This document shows positions 22,417 to 32,125 of a DNA stretch of 64,000 bases, one piece after another. A program made the translations under genes and the position numbers. Every line of letters starts with the position of its first letter. The first letter of the stretch is position 1. A model generated the notes under the pieces. The model was not told where the DNA came from, did no database searches, and saw only the letters and a program-made list of their open reading frames with translations. The DNA is from Phytophthora sp. 'mugwort' (Eukaryota; Oomycota; Peronosporomycetes; Peronosporales; Peronosporaceae), in the NCBI GenBank assembly GCA_033558025.1, contig JAUCEF010000011.1, positions 2,604,001 to 2,668,000 on the forward strand. The letters are read 5' to 3'.

Positions 22417-22644
22417 TTAGACATAGAGCTGACACATCGCTCTCCGAACCTTCTTCATGCTCCCTGCGTCGGCCCCACTGCGCAGCTTGTCACCGCGCTC
22501 GATGAGCGCTTCCTGCATAGCCTCCCAGTCACATGGTGTTCCTCCGTAGAAGTCGCCGCTGCTGTCGCTCTTTCCGCTCATTTTGCAAATGTCATCTCTC
22601 CCAGCCATTGTCAGCAGCTCCGTCACGTGGTGGAAGGGATTCAT
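22417..22644 (-). CDS. Small uncharacterised ORF inside the piggyBac element
   Basis: An intact 75-codon frame from ATG 22644, convergent with the transposase and ending about 95 bp short of the right TIR. It is hydrophilic with a Ser/Gly/Asp patch (KMSGKSDSSGDFYGG) and a helical C-terminus (SMKKVRRAMCQLYV). No family is recognised. The frame continues upstream for 17 codons without an ATG, so it could be the surviving end of a longer accessory gene. It may equally be a chance frame. Confidence 0.3.
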   Translation of the reverse strand: MNPFHHVTELLTMAGRDDICKMSGKSDSSGDFYGGTPCDWEAMQEALIERGDKLRSGADAGSMKKVRRAMCQLYV

Positions 22645-22740
22645 CTGATAGGCTATAATTTTTGGTTTGACGGGTTTGATTGGCAAACTTTGCACGCCCG
22701 CAGAGGGCCACTAAGGGATTCTCAGGTCCTAAAGGGTTAA

Positions 22741-23057
22741 TGTCGAGTACAGCGCACATAAAGCCGAGCATGCAAAAGCGAAGATCAGGTCAACTGAGTT
22801 GACCACTGTTCTAAGACTCGTTCGCCAGGTTGATCGCGGGTAGCCTCCGGATAGTAAAACAACTGTCGATTTCTCTGCGGCATCTGAAGTCTTCACTGGT
22901 AACAAGACTACGCCCACCAACGCAATAACTCCATCCCATGCGGCCAGCGCGATGATGCAATTACTCTATCAGCCCCGAAAGCGCCAGATGGTTACACGTG
23001 ATAGTACTAGAGGTTAGCGACGGACGTGAGAATCAACACGACATCTAAGGAAACGAG
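22741..23057. other. Spacer between piggyBac and solo LTR
   Basis: One plus-strand frame at 22741-22925 stays open for about 60 codons, but no motif supports it. Nothing else is visible. Confidence 0.3.
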
Positions 23058-23400
23058 TGTTGGAAATGGAACATCTGATCATTGGTGGTACATATTCGGG
23101 CAGATTTGTGTGGCAGATATAAATTGCAGTGGAAGAAGTAGATATCAGTCGTTCGTGAGATCAAATTCGCGCTATCAAGATATTGCGTCATCATGGAAAT
23201 TTGGACAGTTACGAGTGGCCAAGGCGCGCACGAGGGGCATCATGGTGTGTATATAAGACAGCAGCAGCAGCTAGTTTGTCTGAATTTCTGCCTCACACTT
23301 TTAATCACTCTCCGATTCGCTTTCAAGTGGTCCGCTAATTTGTTTCACCGGCCACCGAGTTTCGCTTCTGCTAGTTTTACGTCTACAGTCTTCTGCAACA
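23058..23400 (+). mobile_element. Copia-type solo LTR
   Basis: A 343-bp segment opens with TGTTGGAAATGG and closes with TTCTGCAACA, the TGTTG...CAACA ends typical of Copia LTRs. A TATA-like GTGTATATAAG lies at about 23247-23258, in the position expected for the LTR promoter. No pol sequence follows on either side. The flanking five bases (ACGAG left, CGACA right) do not match, so either the duplication has decayed or the LTR lost its partner by deletion. Confidence 0.6.
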
Positions 23401-23806
23401 CGACACCAAGTCTTCCAATAGATATGTAGATCTAGCTGCGCCGTAACCGTAACATTTATAGCTTCTGATCGTTATGGAAGTCGTAGTTGATTCTGATGTT
23501 GAAGTCGCAGTTAGGCTGCGTGCCCACTGAAGTGGGCAGCGTCGTAATTTTAACCATTCATAATGCGTTTCTTATCGTCGTAGAATCATCCTAACGTTTC
23601 TCTCGATGGTATTACATGTATACCGACGTCGGCGGAAAGATGTAACCCCTTTGCCAGCGATGTGCAACTCAACGTGCATTGCAGAAAGGGAGCTCAAAAC
23701 CCAAAGTTTGACAGTGGTTACATCTTTCAGATTCCACCGATTCGTCAAAATCTGATGGCTGTGAGCCAATGATACGGAACACTTTTTAAAGATTAAAATC
23801 TCCATT
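23401..23806. other. Spacer, no gene recognised
   Basis: A minus-strand frame (23572-23838) is open but has no motif. The stretch adjoins a pogo relic and may be its decayed 5' part. Confidence 0.3.
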
Positions 23807-24300
23807 ATGTTGTTGCTCGATATACTGAAGACACACAAGATGCAAAGTGATCAGGACGAATTTGGTGGCATGTGGACAAGTGCACCTTTCGTCGTCCCAC
23901 GTGGATGCACCGGCGTCGCACAGCCGTTGGACGTGGGTGTGATAGCGTCGCTCAACAAACATGGCGCGCAACTGCGCACAAGCTGCAGTACTTAACATTA
24001 TTCCCTAAAAATCGGTGGAGAGGCGCCGCTACGTGTTCGACCAAGCGATGCTCGCTCTTCGGTCTATAACGGCCGATACCGTACGGAACTCGTTCGATAA
24101 AGCTGGCGCCTACTTCGGGTGCACGACGAGCGGCGCCGTGCAGGGGATGCTGGATGAGCTCAACTTGCTCAACGTGGTCGACATCCAAGCCAATAATAGC
24201 GCCAGTGTGCGAGAAGTGCTCGCCGGCGAAGTCGAACAGTTTTCCGCTGAGGTCAGTCTGTAACCCGATTGGTAGAATATATGCCGATTTTGTTGAAGTC
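23807..24300 (+). pseudogene. pogo-like transposase C-terminal relic, unit P2
   Basis: VPRGCTGVAQPLDVGVIASL at 23900-23960 matches the pogo/Tigger block GCT-x-QPLDVGV. In the next frame VFDQAMLALRSITADTVRNS (24033-24092) and FDKAGAYFG fit the C-terminal motif in which the last helix precedes SFxxxG. Upstream catalytic parts are missing. A frameshift at about 24000 separates the pieces. Confidence 0.65.
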
Positions 24301-24473
24301 AATATTCGTAGAGTATTTGAAGCAACCTTCTCTAAACTTAGACAATGGTCACATCTTTCCGATCTTTCTGCCGATGTCGGTAGCTTGACACGCATGAATA
24401 CAGTGGTAGCAGTGCTACGTATTTTATTTTTACATGTACTATAATAGCACTACTAATAGTGCAGCTCCTTTAG

Positions 24474-24680
24474 TACAGTCCGCGACAGTGGTATATGAAC
24501 ACTATCGGTCTCACCAAATTGTTTTATCAAATTGTGCTTTCATTCGCTGAAATTACCCTAGATTATAACGAATTGCAAGATCTGTCGATTGCACCAACTT
24601 TTGATGCTGAATTCCACCTGGTTTTGAAAAACGAAGAGAAATTACTTCACGAGGTACGACACAATATATGAATATAATTT
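24474..24680 (+). repeat. Left long TIR of the Tc1 element
   Basis: Aligned by eye with the right TIR, it differs in fewer than about a dozen positions over 205 bp. The divergence point is around AATATATGAA(T/C)ATAA. Confidence 0.85.
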
Positions 24681-24789
24681 CCACATGACCGAAACATTTG
24701 TTTTAAAGCATTATGGATGCGATTCGCGCGTTGTTAATACGTAATATATGCTCCCCGGCGTACTAATATCCGGATACAGCTTTTGCGCA

Positions 24790-25714
24790 TTAATAGGGTC
24801 GATCTGTGAGCATCTTGGGAGGATTTGCAGCCCATGCCGCCAAAACCGCTTTCTTCAGCTCGTCTTTCATGTTGTACTGCTTCCCGCCTTCGTAAACTTG
24901 CTGGACCATGATGCCCCATAGATTCTCAATAGGAGTGAGGTCTGGGGACAAAGCTGGCCAGCCCATAACGTCGATCTCTTGGGCCTGAAGCCAGTTCATC
25001 GTGTAGCAGGATTTGTGGATGGCCGCATTGTCTTGTTGGACAATATGGTTTTCCGCATCGATGAACGGTTGCAAATGCGTCAGTATGGTGCTCACATACT
25101 TGACGGGGTCTTGGTTACCACCCACGAGCTTCAATTCAGACTTGGTGTCCGCACGAAATGCTCCCCAAATCATGACACCACCGCCACCAGTATGGCGACG
25201 GACGTTGAGCTCCTTAGGGCGACACGTGTCGACCCATTCGTAGCGCATGTCATCCGGGCCATCCAGGTTTACTTCTTCTCATCGCTGAACGCCACTTGAC
25301 ACCACGCTTCGCCATCCTTGAGGCCCATACGCTCGGCCCACTTGACCCTTGCGTCTCGGTGGCGCTTCGTCAACGCTGGAGCGGCACCACGCTTCTTGTA
25401 CTTGAGCCGGCTCACCGACTTGATCACGCGCTGGATCATACGCACGCTGTGCACCAACTTGAGCTTCTCTTTTTTTGCGGACGAACGGAGCACGGACACA
25501 CAGCGGATGATATGCCGCTTCTCACGCGCAGTCACTTTCGACACGCTTCCAAGCCGTTTCTTGGGCTGAAAATTGGCAGGCGTCTTCAACACATTCTGCA
25601 CGGCACCGACAGAGCGTGTGAGCACCTGTGCGATGCCCGGACCGAAAAACCGCGCAGTGAGAGCGTCCGAATTGACTCGCGTTCTGTGTCGGGCAGATGC
25701 GAAGCTCGTGCCAT
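24790..25714 (-). pseudogene. Tc1-like DD34E transposase, broken by two frameshifts
   Basis: The likely start is ATG 25714 (MARASHLPDTERESIRTLSL). A frameshift near 25635 leads into QVLTRSVGAVQNVLK with the helix-turn-helix, then WAERMGLKDGEAWCQVAFSD with the first catalytic Asp. A second frameshift at about 25272 follows FSDEKK. The last piece, from MRYEWVDTCRPKELN, runs unbroken with HIVQQDNAAIHKSCY (second Asp) and ALSPDLTPIENLWG (Glu), spaced by 34 residues, to the stop at 24790. Only two indels separate it from an open frame, so this copy died recently relative to its neighbours. Confidence 0.9.
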
Positions 25715-25831
25715 CGTTGGCAAATTGAAAGTGGCGCTACGATTAGTGGGAAAACAGTCTGTATAGTAAACACATTAACAACGCGTTGCGAGGGTTGTGG
25801 ATCAAACTTACGCAAACTTTCCACAAACCCA

Positions 25832-26041
25832 AAGTTATGTTCATATATTGTGTCGTACCTCGTGAAGTAATATTTCTCTTCGTTTTTCAAAACCAGGTGG
25901 AATTCAGCATCAAAAGTTGGTGCAATCGACAGATCATGCAATTCGTTATAATCCAGGGTAATTTCAGCGAATGAAAACGCAATTTGATAAAAACAATTTG
26001 GTGAGACCGATAGTGTTCATATACCACTGTCGCGGACTGTA
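25832..26041 (-). repeat. Right long TIR of the Tc1 element
   Basis: Reverse complement of 24474-24680. The open frame 25522-25941 runs into this TIR and is an artefact of it. Confidence 0.85.
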
Positions 26042-26160
26042 GTGATACTACTACTAGTTGTTTGTCTTTATGGGAAATATAGAAGTAGAATTAGCAGTAG
26101 CACTAATATTACCACTACAAATACTACTACTGTTGACGGATACCGATCTCTGATGTGAAC

Positions 26161-27660
26161 TCATTCCATGTCATACACAATTACACCGCCATCATCCCCC
26201 GCGGCGACAAGATGGCTCGCTGAAGCTGCTATCGCTCGAACTGCTGCCTGGTTAGCTCCAAGTCCGTACAAAAGTTTACCCATTTTCCAGTTGTGCACGT
26301 GGAGCATGCCGTTTCCAGCTCCACTGAAGCACAATTGGTTACGAACATGCAGAGAATAAATGAAGTCCAAATGCTCTGTGAAGCCGTACACGACACCGTA
26401 GGATTTCCTCTTGTCCAGCACGTTAACGACTCCATCCGCACCGGCCGTTATGAGCACATTTGGGTCCTCCGATGGTTCATGAAGAAAGCCGACAGCGCCG
26501 GTTTTACCGCTACGTGGATCGATGTGGAGCTCTATCGAGGACGTCGCCTCCTTTTGTCTAGAATCCCACATCTTCACGGCACCATCTTGACCTCCGGAAA
26601 AGAAACAACTTGGTGACTCCTCACTTTGGCTTCCTCTCACACTAGTTGTGTGTCCTCGATGTGCATTCGCGTGCTTGCGGAGAATTTTACTTACCTCCAA
26701 GTCAATGAGCTGCACGCCTCCATCACGATCACCACACACTGTCTGTTGACCTCCGAAAAGCAATGACACGTCCAGTATCGGAGCCGTTCCAGACTTCACC
26801 ACGCTAACTTCGCGCTGTCGGCTAGATACTCGACGACTGAGGTTCCAAAGACGCAGCATCTTGTCATACCCAGCGCTCATAACCATCTCATCACTAACAG
26901 TCAGCACACACGACACAGAGCCACTATGTCCCAGCATGTCCTCACACTTGACGCCCATAGCGTCCCATAAACACAACTTACTATCCATGCCGCCGCTGAC
27001 GATCCGTCGGTCTGGCAAGTGCGTGACGCATGTGACCCACTCGGTATGTCCAAATCGCTTTGTGTAAAGAGTCTTGGGGCGACTATTACTCGCCCTACGG
27101 GACGGCTTTAATAAACCACCGCCCACTGGAAGCACATACAATGCATGATCGCTGCTGCCCACGACTACCTCGCTCTCATCGGCACTCATACTCATGCACA
27201 TCAGCGGCTGTGCCGAGACGGCGTGCAGATCGCCTTCCGGTGCGCCTGGGCCCTGAATCCATGCACCACCGAGCTCTGCTGTTGTATCTGCTGCCGATGA
27301 CGTGTGATTCGGCGCAAACGTCGTCATCTTGCCCACATATGACCCAATCGACGCTTTTCCTGTGTTCTGTACCTTAATGGTTGTTCGTGTCGTCTCCATA
27401 GCTGATAGTTCCTCGAAAGCCGCGTCGAAGGTATCCATGTAACGATCATTCTGGCGGTGGGAGGCGCTGGCGCTGTTCGCGACTCGAGCAGCTCCGTAGT
27501 CCTCGCTGTCGATACACTTGCTCAAGTTCATGGGATGCACCTTCCCGCGCGATAGGGTGTCGTCCAAGTTCTCGGAATGGAGGACCAGCCCCGACGACGC
27601 GTATTCCTCGAGGCGTACGTGGTGGCGCCCTCTGGTGCCGGGGCGACTCGCCATCGCCAT
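26161..27660 (-). CDS. WD40 repeat protein
   Basis: A single exon of 499 residues from ATG 27660. Residues 1-150 are low-complexity and probably unstructured. From about residue 150 seven or eight WD blades form a propeller: for example HTEWVTCVTHLPDRRIVSGG with KLCLWD, HSGSVSCVLTVSDEMVMSAG with MLRLWN, SCFFSGGQDGAVKMWD, VLITAGADGVVNVLD, LCFSGAGNGMLHVHN and LVAAGDDGGVIVYD. Such propellers are protein-interaction scaffolds; I cannot tie this one to a named complex. There is no membrane segment or signal peptide. The gene starts divergently from the kinase at 29110, 1.45 kb away. The Tc1 element ends about 120 bp downstream of its stop. Confidence 0.88.
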   Translation of the reverse strand: MAMASRPGTRGRHHVRLEEYASSGLVLHSENLDDTLSRGKVHPMNLSKCIDSEDYGAARVANSASASHRQNDRYMDTFDAAFEELSAMETTRTTIKVQNTGKASIGSYVGKMTTFAPNHTSSAADTTAELGGAWIQGPGAPEGDLHAVSAQPLMCMSMSADESEVVVGSSDHALYVLPVGGGLLKPSRRASNSRPKTLYTKRFGHTEWVTCVTHLPDRRIVSGGMDSKLCLWDAMGVKCEDMLGHSGSVSCVLTVSDEMVMSAGYDKMLRLWNLSRRVSSRQREVSVVKSGTAPILDVSLLFGGQQTVCGDRDGGVQLIDLEVSKILRKHANAHRGHTTSVRGSQSEESPSCFFSGGQDGAVKMWDSRQKEATSSIELHIDPRSGKTGAVGFLHEPSEDPNVLITAGADGVVNVLDKRKSYGVVYGFTEHLDFIYSLHVRNQLCFSGAGNGMLHVHNWKMGKLLYGLGANQAAVRAIAASASHLVAAGDDGGVIVYDME

Positions 27661-29109
27661 AGGTAAGATCGTATTCGTGTAATATTACAGCAGTTAATGT
27701 GGTCACGCCAAATTATCTGATTATTTATTTCATGTCGCACGTGGAACTTTAAGAAGCATGGTCGTTTTAGTTGTTAGCGATACTGTACAGTACATGTACA
27801 TTGCTTCATCGAAAACGCCATGCCATTCCGGATAGGACATCGCCGGCGTCTTTGCAATGAGCGTGACAAGCACCTGCCAAAGGCTGGAACTGCTGCCGGA
27901 ACTGCTGCACGCACGCGCCGACACGCAAAAAAGGGCGTGCTGCTTGGAGACGCCGAGCCCGCTTCTCCTCCGGATTTGTTCAAAGTTTCGAGTGCAGGCG
28001 GCGGCTTTGCCCTGGTTAAGCATGCGGCAGCACGTTGAAGATACAGCTGGCGTTTTGGCCAACCCTGCATTGCCCGCCACGTGGGCCACGTGTCGGGCAT
28101 GTAGCCTTTCCTGCATCAGACAAAGACACGTTTCTTGAAACAACGGAGTTGGCTTAACCTAATGTTAAAAGTTTGCGCTCTTAAGAATGGGCAACTGGCT
28201 GTTTGGGCACATTTAGGTTTGGTATTCTGTAACGCAGCGCCAAACCTCAATACAACGACGCGTTAAGTACAGTACAAACGAGAAGTCAAATAACCCATTT
28301 TTATCCACAAGGTACCATAACTTAAACATGACTTACGGTAAGTCATGCTGGCTGGGGAGCCGCGGCGATAGTAGACATATAACTCGCTTCGAAGGATGCT
28401 GTTTCCCACTTACAGTACATGTACGAGCTAGTTTTTTAGATCTAAAGGACAACCAACCTCGCATACGACAAACGCTTGAAACCTTTCTCACATCAAGTTC
28501 ACGCCTTAGACAATATAGGTAAATATTCATACAGAACTATAGCATTAATTCGCCAGCTCGTTTTGCGAATAACGGCATGTTTCACCTGCGTGGTTTTGGT
28601 GCGTTATTATAAATAGCGTGGCACTATCCGGATACCCATTGAGTCGACGTTTCGAGAAGTAGTGAATGACGTCGATTCCCGCGATAGCTGCTATCCGACG
28701 GCATGTATGTATTTGCGGAGGGTTTGACCCACCGACATTCATTCTCAGCCACTTCGCTATTGGTCGGAGCAGCAGCAGGTTTCCCCTAGTCCGCACACCA
28801 GCTTGTCCGCGCTCCCGACACTCAAGCGCAAGAGCGGTCCATTATCGCACACAGGCACCGCGAGGAAGAGCAGAGAGCGAGGCGGCAGTAGGGCGAGTGA
28901 GCGAGTGAGCGAGTGGAGAGCAACGAGCGGGAGGCTGGCCGGCCGGACTCGAAACCTAGTGTCCGTCCGTCCGCAGGCTCGACAGCCCGCCCCCTCTCAA
29001 TCTCGCTAGTTGATAGCGGTGTACTCGCCCGCTGAACGGCGTCTTCGTCGTAAGTTTCCAGTAACGTGACAGACTAGCGACCAGCACCAATACGCCCGGA
29101 TTTCTGCCC
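27661..29109. other. Divergent intergenic region between WD40 and kinase genes
   Basis: It should hold both promoters and the kinase 5' leader. 27730-28150 has open frames on both strands without motifs. 28880-28920 contains GAGCGAGT-type short repeats, and 28790-29100 is GC-rich, as expected of a 5' leader. GTACATGTAC-like palindromes occur at 27791-27800 and 28410-28421. Confidence 0.4.
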
Positions 29110-31683
29110 ATGCAAAGCTCTTTCGCCTACGGTCTCGCCAAGAATGGGGTTAACGGGCTGCCCAGCGTGCGGCGAGCGGCCACGGCCTCCCAGATTGGTG
29201 GACGTCTGTCGTCGCCCAGCACCCCAGTGAGTGCCGAGAGCAGCGCGGCTGGAGGCTGGGACAGGGACGACGTATTCGACGAGGCTGTGATCGGATCGTC
29301 GTCGTCGCTGGCCACTACCATGGCTGCTATGCCGCGTGTGGCTTCATCGCCCATCACGTTCGCGGACTTGGGGAGTGACCAGGCGGCGCTTGCGGCCAAA
29401 GCCGCCGCAGCACGCGCGGGCAGCGTGATCAGGAAGCCGAAGCTGTCGTCCAAGGCGACGCAGAGCAGAGACGAGCTGTACCCGAGCAAACGAGGCGCCT
29501 CAGTGGACAAGACGAATCCGTTCATTGGGTACTTCCAAACACGGACTGAAGAGAATGATGTGTTGGCGGCGACGGCGTCTGGAGCAGTTTGGGCGAAGAT
29601 GACAACTTCTCAGATGCCGTCGCCGCCCCCAGCGCCAGTGCGTCGTGTGCCCACCCGTACGCAGAGCAGCGCGACGCTTACGTCCGTGGCGTCGTTCTAC
29701 CCGTCGGCGTTATTCACGCAGCAGAAGAGGATGACGGAGTGGCTCGGCCCGCAAGGTAGCCGCATTCCGACGTTCTTTATGCAGCGAGATGCGAAGCAGT
29801 CGACGCAGCAAAAGCACCACGATGAACAGAAGAAGCGCGAGGCATTTCTAGAATCCTTGAAATTGGAGACGGCAGCGTTGTCTGTACAGGTCACGACGGA
29901 TGAAAACCAAGATAAACAGGTCCAGCAGTCGAATGCTTCTTTCAAGCACACCATTTCCATGCCAGCAGCCATGTCAGCAAAGGCAGCCGCTGCAGCATTG
30001 TCGCCTATCGTAGCGTCATCGCCGGATATGGAGGTTGCCTCCAGTACGTCCAGCTTAACGTCTTATGACGCTTGTACTTCGAATTCGCGCTTTGCGCAGG
30101 ATTTCGAGGTGGTGGGCTCTCTTGGTGAGGGTGGTCAAGGCTCAGTGTACAAGGTGCGTAGCAAGGTTGATGGGTGCTACTACGCTATCAAGAAGGTGGT
30201 TCTTCCCCGTGCTACTGAGCTCGATGCGAAGCGCGCGGAAAGCCAAGCGCTGCGTGAAGTTCGCTTGATGGCGTCTATGGCTTCGCATCCTAACGTAGTA
30301 CGCTACCACACAGCGTGGACCGAGGTGGATGCCTGTGTTCCTCACAAAAGTTCGTCGACTGAAAGCATGCGTGGCTCGGATGTACCATCAGTGGAGAGTG
30401 ACTGTGGTCTTCAAGACCTTCAGCGCCAACAAATGGAACTGCTGAATGAGGAGGCTGATCTGCACCTGAGTAACATGGATGCTGCTGATCAGTCGTTTGC
30501 GCTTGAATTTTCGTCGGACTTGCTCAGTTTTGACGAGTATTCCACTCCTGGGTTCACTTTTGAGGACGAAGGTGAAGACGAGGACTCCGTGGGCTTGTGT
30601 GTTGACGATGAGGCAGCTTTCGGACGACCCGGTGCGCTGAAGAACGAGATTAGCGTTGCCCACCGTGCTGCTCCAGTTGAGCCGGTTGTCATGAAGTCGC
30701 AGGTTATTCTGTACATTCAAATGGAACTATGCGGGACAGCAGTGAACTTTCTGCCTTCATCTCCGACTGCTGCTGACAGCCACCAGCCAATCCATCATAT
30801 TTTGGACCAGTTGAAGACGCCGCAGCAAGAACGACAACAGTTTGGTGAAGAAACTCACTCGAACCTGGGGGCGTGGCTCCGATCTTCGCTGGAGAAGCGG
30901 TCAAAATGGTCTAACACATCCGACATTCACCAGGAGGGGCTGAAGCTGTTTCTAGGTGCAGTTCAGGGTGTTGCCCACATGCATTCCTACGGCGTGATTC
31001 ACCGGGACTTGAAGCCAGACAACATTTTCATTCACGGTGATCTTGCCAAGATCGGCGATTTCGGTCTATCCAAGTCTGTGTTTGCAGACAGTTCGTCTGA
31101 TGGGGCTGCATCTCCTCGTGAGTGTCTGCAGGAACTGGGGCTCAGCGACGGTGACCACACGACGGCGCTCGGCACGTTCACGTACGCGTCTCCTGAGCAG
31201 CTGGGATACCGTTTCAGCAGTAGCAATGTGCTGAAGAACGCCGCGAATCGTCTCAAAAGCGCCAAGTATTCGATTAAGTCCGACATCTTTGCGCTGGGTG
31301 TGATTTTGTTGGAGCTGTGCTGCCCGTTTAGCACGATGATGGAGCGCTCGCAGGTGCTGACAGGTGTGCGCCACGGCGTTGTTCCCCAGAAGGCTTGGCA
31401 GCACTTCCCGATGGAGATGAATTTGGTGTTGCGCATGACTTCAATCGACCCCGGTGAGAGACCCACGAGTGACGAGGTTTGTGAGCAGCTGCGTAAAATA
31501 ATGGCAGCGTCAAGCACTGCGGTTACGCCAGCATCAGCACTCGAAGAGTTGCGTGAGTTGCAGGCGAAGCTCGCAGCCGCGGTCCGCCAGGTGCGTGATC
31601 GCTCTCAAGCAACTCTTCAGCTCGAGGCTCTGGTGTCCGAGTTAAACGACAAGGTCCAGAACGTGGGCATTGCTCTCGCTTAG
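29110..31683 (+). CDS. Protein kinase of the eIF2-alpha kinase (PEK/GCN2) type
   Basis: An intronless frame of 857 residues. The N-terminal 320 residues are Ala/Ser-rich with no recognised sensor domain. The kinase domain starts at about residue 330 with GSLGEGGQGSVYKV, Lys in YYAIKKV (about 361) and VVRYHTAWTE (about 398). An insert of roughly 130 mostly acidic residues follows before VILYIQMELCG (about 533), the split N-lobe typical of eIF2-alpha kinases. The C-lobe has GVIHRDLKPDNIF (about 630), IGDFGLSKS (about 650), GTFTYASPEQL (about 690), SDIFALGVILLELCCPFST and MERSQVLTGVRHG, the last diagnostic of the PEK family. A helical coiled-coil-like tail ends the protein. It likely phosphorylates eIF2-alpha to lower translation under stress; the activating signal cannot be read from sequence. 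Confidence 0.88.
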   Translation: MQSSFAYGLAKNGVNGLPSVRRAATASQIGGRLSSPSTPVSAESSAAGGWDRDDVFDEAVIGSSSSLATTMAAMPRVASSPITFADLGSDQAALAAKAAAARAGSVIRKPKLSSKATQSRDELYPSKRGASVDKTNPFIGYFQTRTEENDVLAATASGAVWAKMTTSQMPSPPPAPVRRVPTRTQSSATLTSVASFYPSALFTQQKRMTEWLGPQGSRIPTFFMQRDAKQSTQQKHHDEQKKREAFLESLKLETAALSVQVTTDENQDKQVQQSNASFKHTISMPAAMSAKAAAAALSPIVASSPDMEVASSTSSLTSYDACTSNSRFAQDFEVVGSLGEGGQGSVYKVRSKVDGCYYAIKKVVLPRATELDAKRAESQALREVRLMASMASHPNVVRYHTAWTEVDACVPHKSSSTESMRGSDVPSVESDCGLQDLQRQQMELLNEEADLHLSNMDAADQSFALEFSSDLLSFDEYSTPGFTFEDEGEDEDSVGLCVDDEAAFGRPGALKNEISVAHRAAPVEPVVMKSQVILYIQMELCGTAVNFLPSSPTAADSHQPIHHILDQLKTPQQERQQFGEETHSNLGAWLRSSLEKRSKWSNTSDIHQEGLKLFLGAVQGVAHMHSYGVIHRDLKPDNIFIHGDLAKIGDFGLSKSVFADSSSDGAASPRECLQELGLSDGDHTTALGTFTYASPEQLGYRFSSSNVLKNAANRLKSAKYSIKSDIFALGVILLELCCPFSTMMERSQVLTGVRHGVVPQKAWQHFPMEMNLVLRMTSIDPGERPTSDEVCEQLRKIMAASSTAVTPASALEELRELQAKLAAAVRQVRDRSQATLQLEALVSELNDKVQNVGIALA

Positions 31684-32125
31684 GGAGAACAACCAAGTGG
31701 CCCCAGGTGTGAAGTATGGCAAATCCTGAAAAACAACGAAAAAAGAAGCTAGCAATATCGAAGCAGGCGCCTCTGCTGGATTCCCCGAGGAGCGCTAACA
31801 GGCGGCGACCTTGCTAACTAGCGGCTTTTTGTGTGTGCGAAGTAAAACCATTAGCGCCACGAAATCGTGTATGCGTGAAAATGTACAGTGATCCATCAAA
31901 AAGTCGAACTTACAACCGTACCACCGCAGTACATGTACAGAAGTACTACATAGCAGTACAGTACAAACATCGAGCGCTACCATAAATTCTGACTGGTAGG
32001 CCCAACAATACTTAGAGGCAAGCTCATTTTGTTATCATACAGCATTAATGAGCATGTGCAAGTTGTACAGTCCCAGCTCGAGATGAGCTTTCTGCACTTT
32101 ATCCATTACGCGCGGATAACACGCG
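31684..32125. other. Convergent intergenic between kinase and EAPP homologue
   Basis: 3' flanks of both genes. No gene or clear terminator. A GTACATGTAC palindrome at 31930-31939 and several GTACAGTAC words are present. Confidence 0.4.

Larger units (their letters stand above)
19883..22740 (+). mobile_element. piggyBac-family element bounded by TTAA and terminal inverted repeats
   Basis: The left end is TTAACCCTTTGAGACCGGAG (from 19883). The right end, read in reverse complement from 22740, begins TTAACCCTTTAGGACCTGAG. The first 10 positions match, with 18 of the first 21 identical, and TTAA is the piggyBac target duplication. Inside are a decayed plus-strand transposase and a small minus-strand ORF. 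The total of 2.86 kb is typical for an autonomous piggyBac-like unit. Confidence 0.8.
24474..26041 (-). mobile_element. Tc1/mariner element with long terminal inverted repeats
   Basis: Both ends open with TACAGTCCGCGACAGTGG; the TA at 24474-24475 and 26040-26041 is the Tc1 target duplication. The inverted repeats extend for about 205 bp (24474-24680 and 25832-26041) with only scattered substitutions and one- or two-base indels. The 1.57-kb length and the internal transposase fit a full-length but mutated Tc1 unit. Confidence 0.9.

Noticed and set aside
25522..25941. 139-codon minus-strand frame at the right end of the Tc1 element
   Set aside because: It begins inside the long TIR and runs through the out-of-frame transposase start. 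The in-frame Tc1 product starts at 25714 and needs other frames.
27730..28143. 137-codon minus-strand frame upstream of the kinase
   Set aside because: No ATG-supported conserved motif. It lies in a divergent promoter region, and an opposite frame is equally open.
29127..29525. 132-codon minus-strand frame inside the kinase gene
   Set aside because: A shadow of the Ala/Ser-rich N-terminus of the kinase; no independent evidence.
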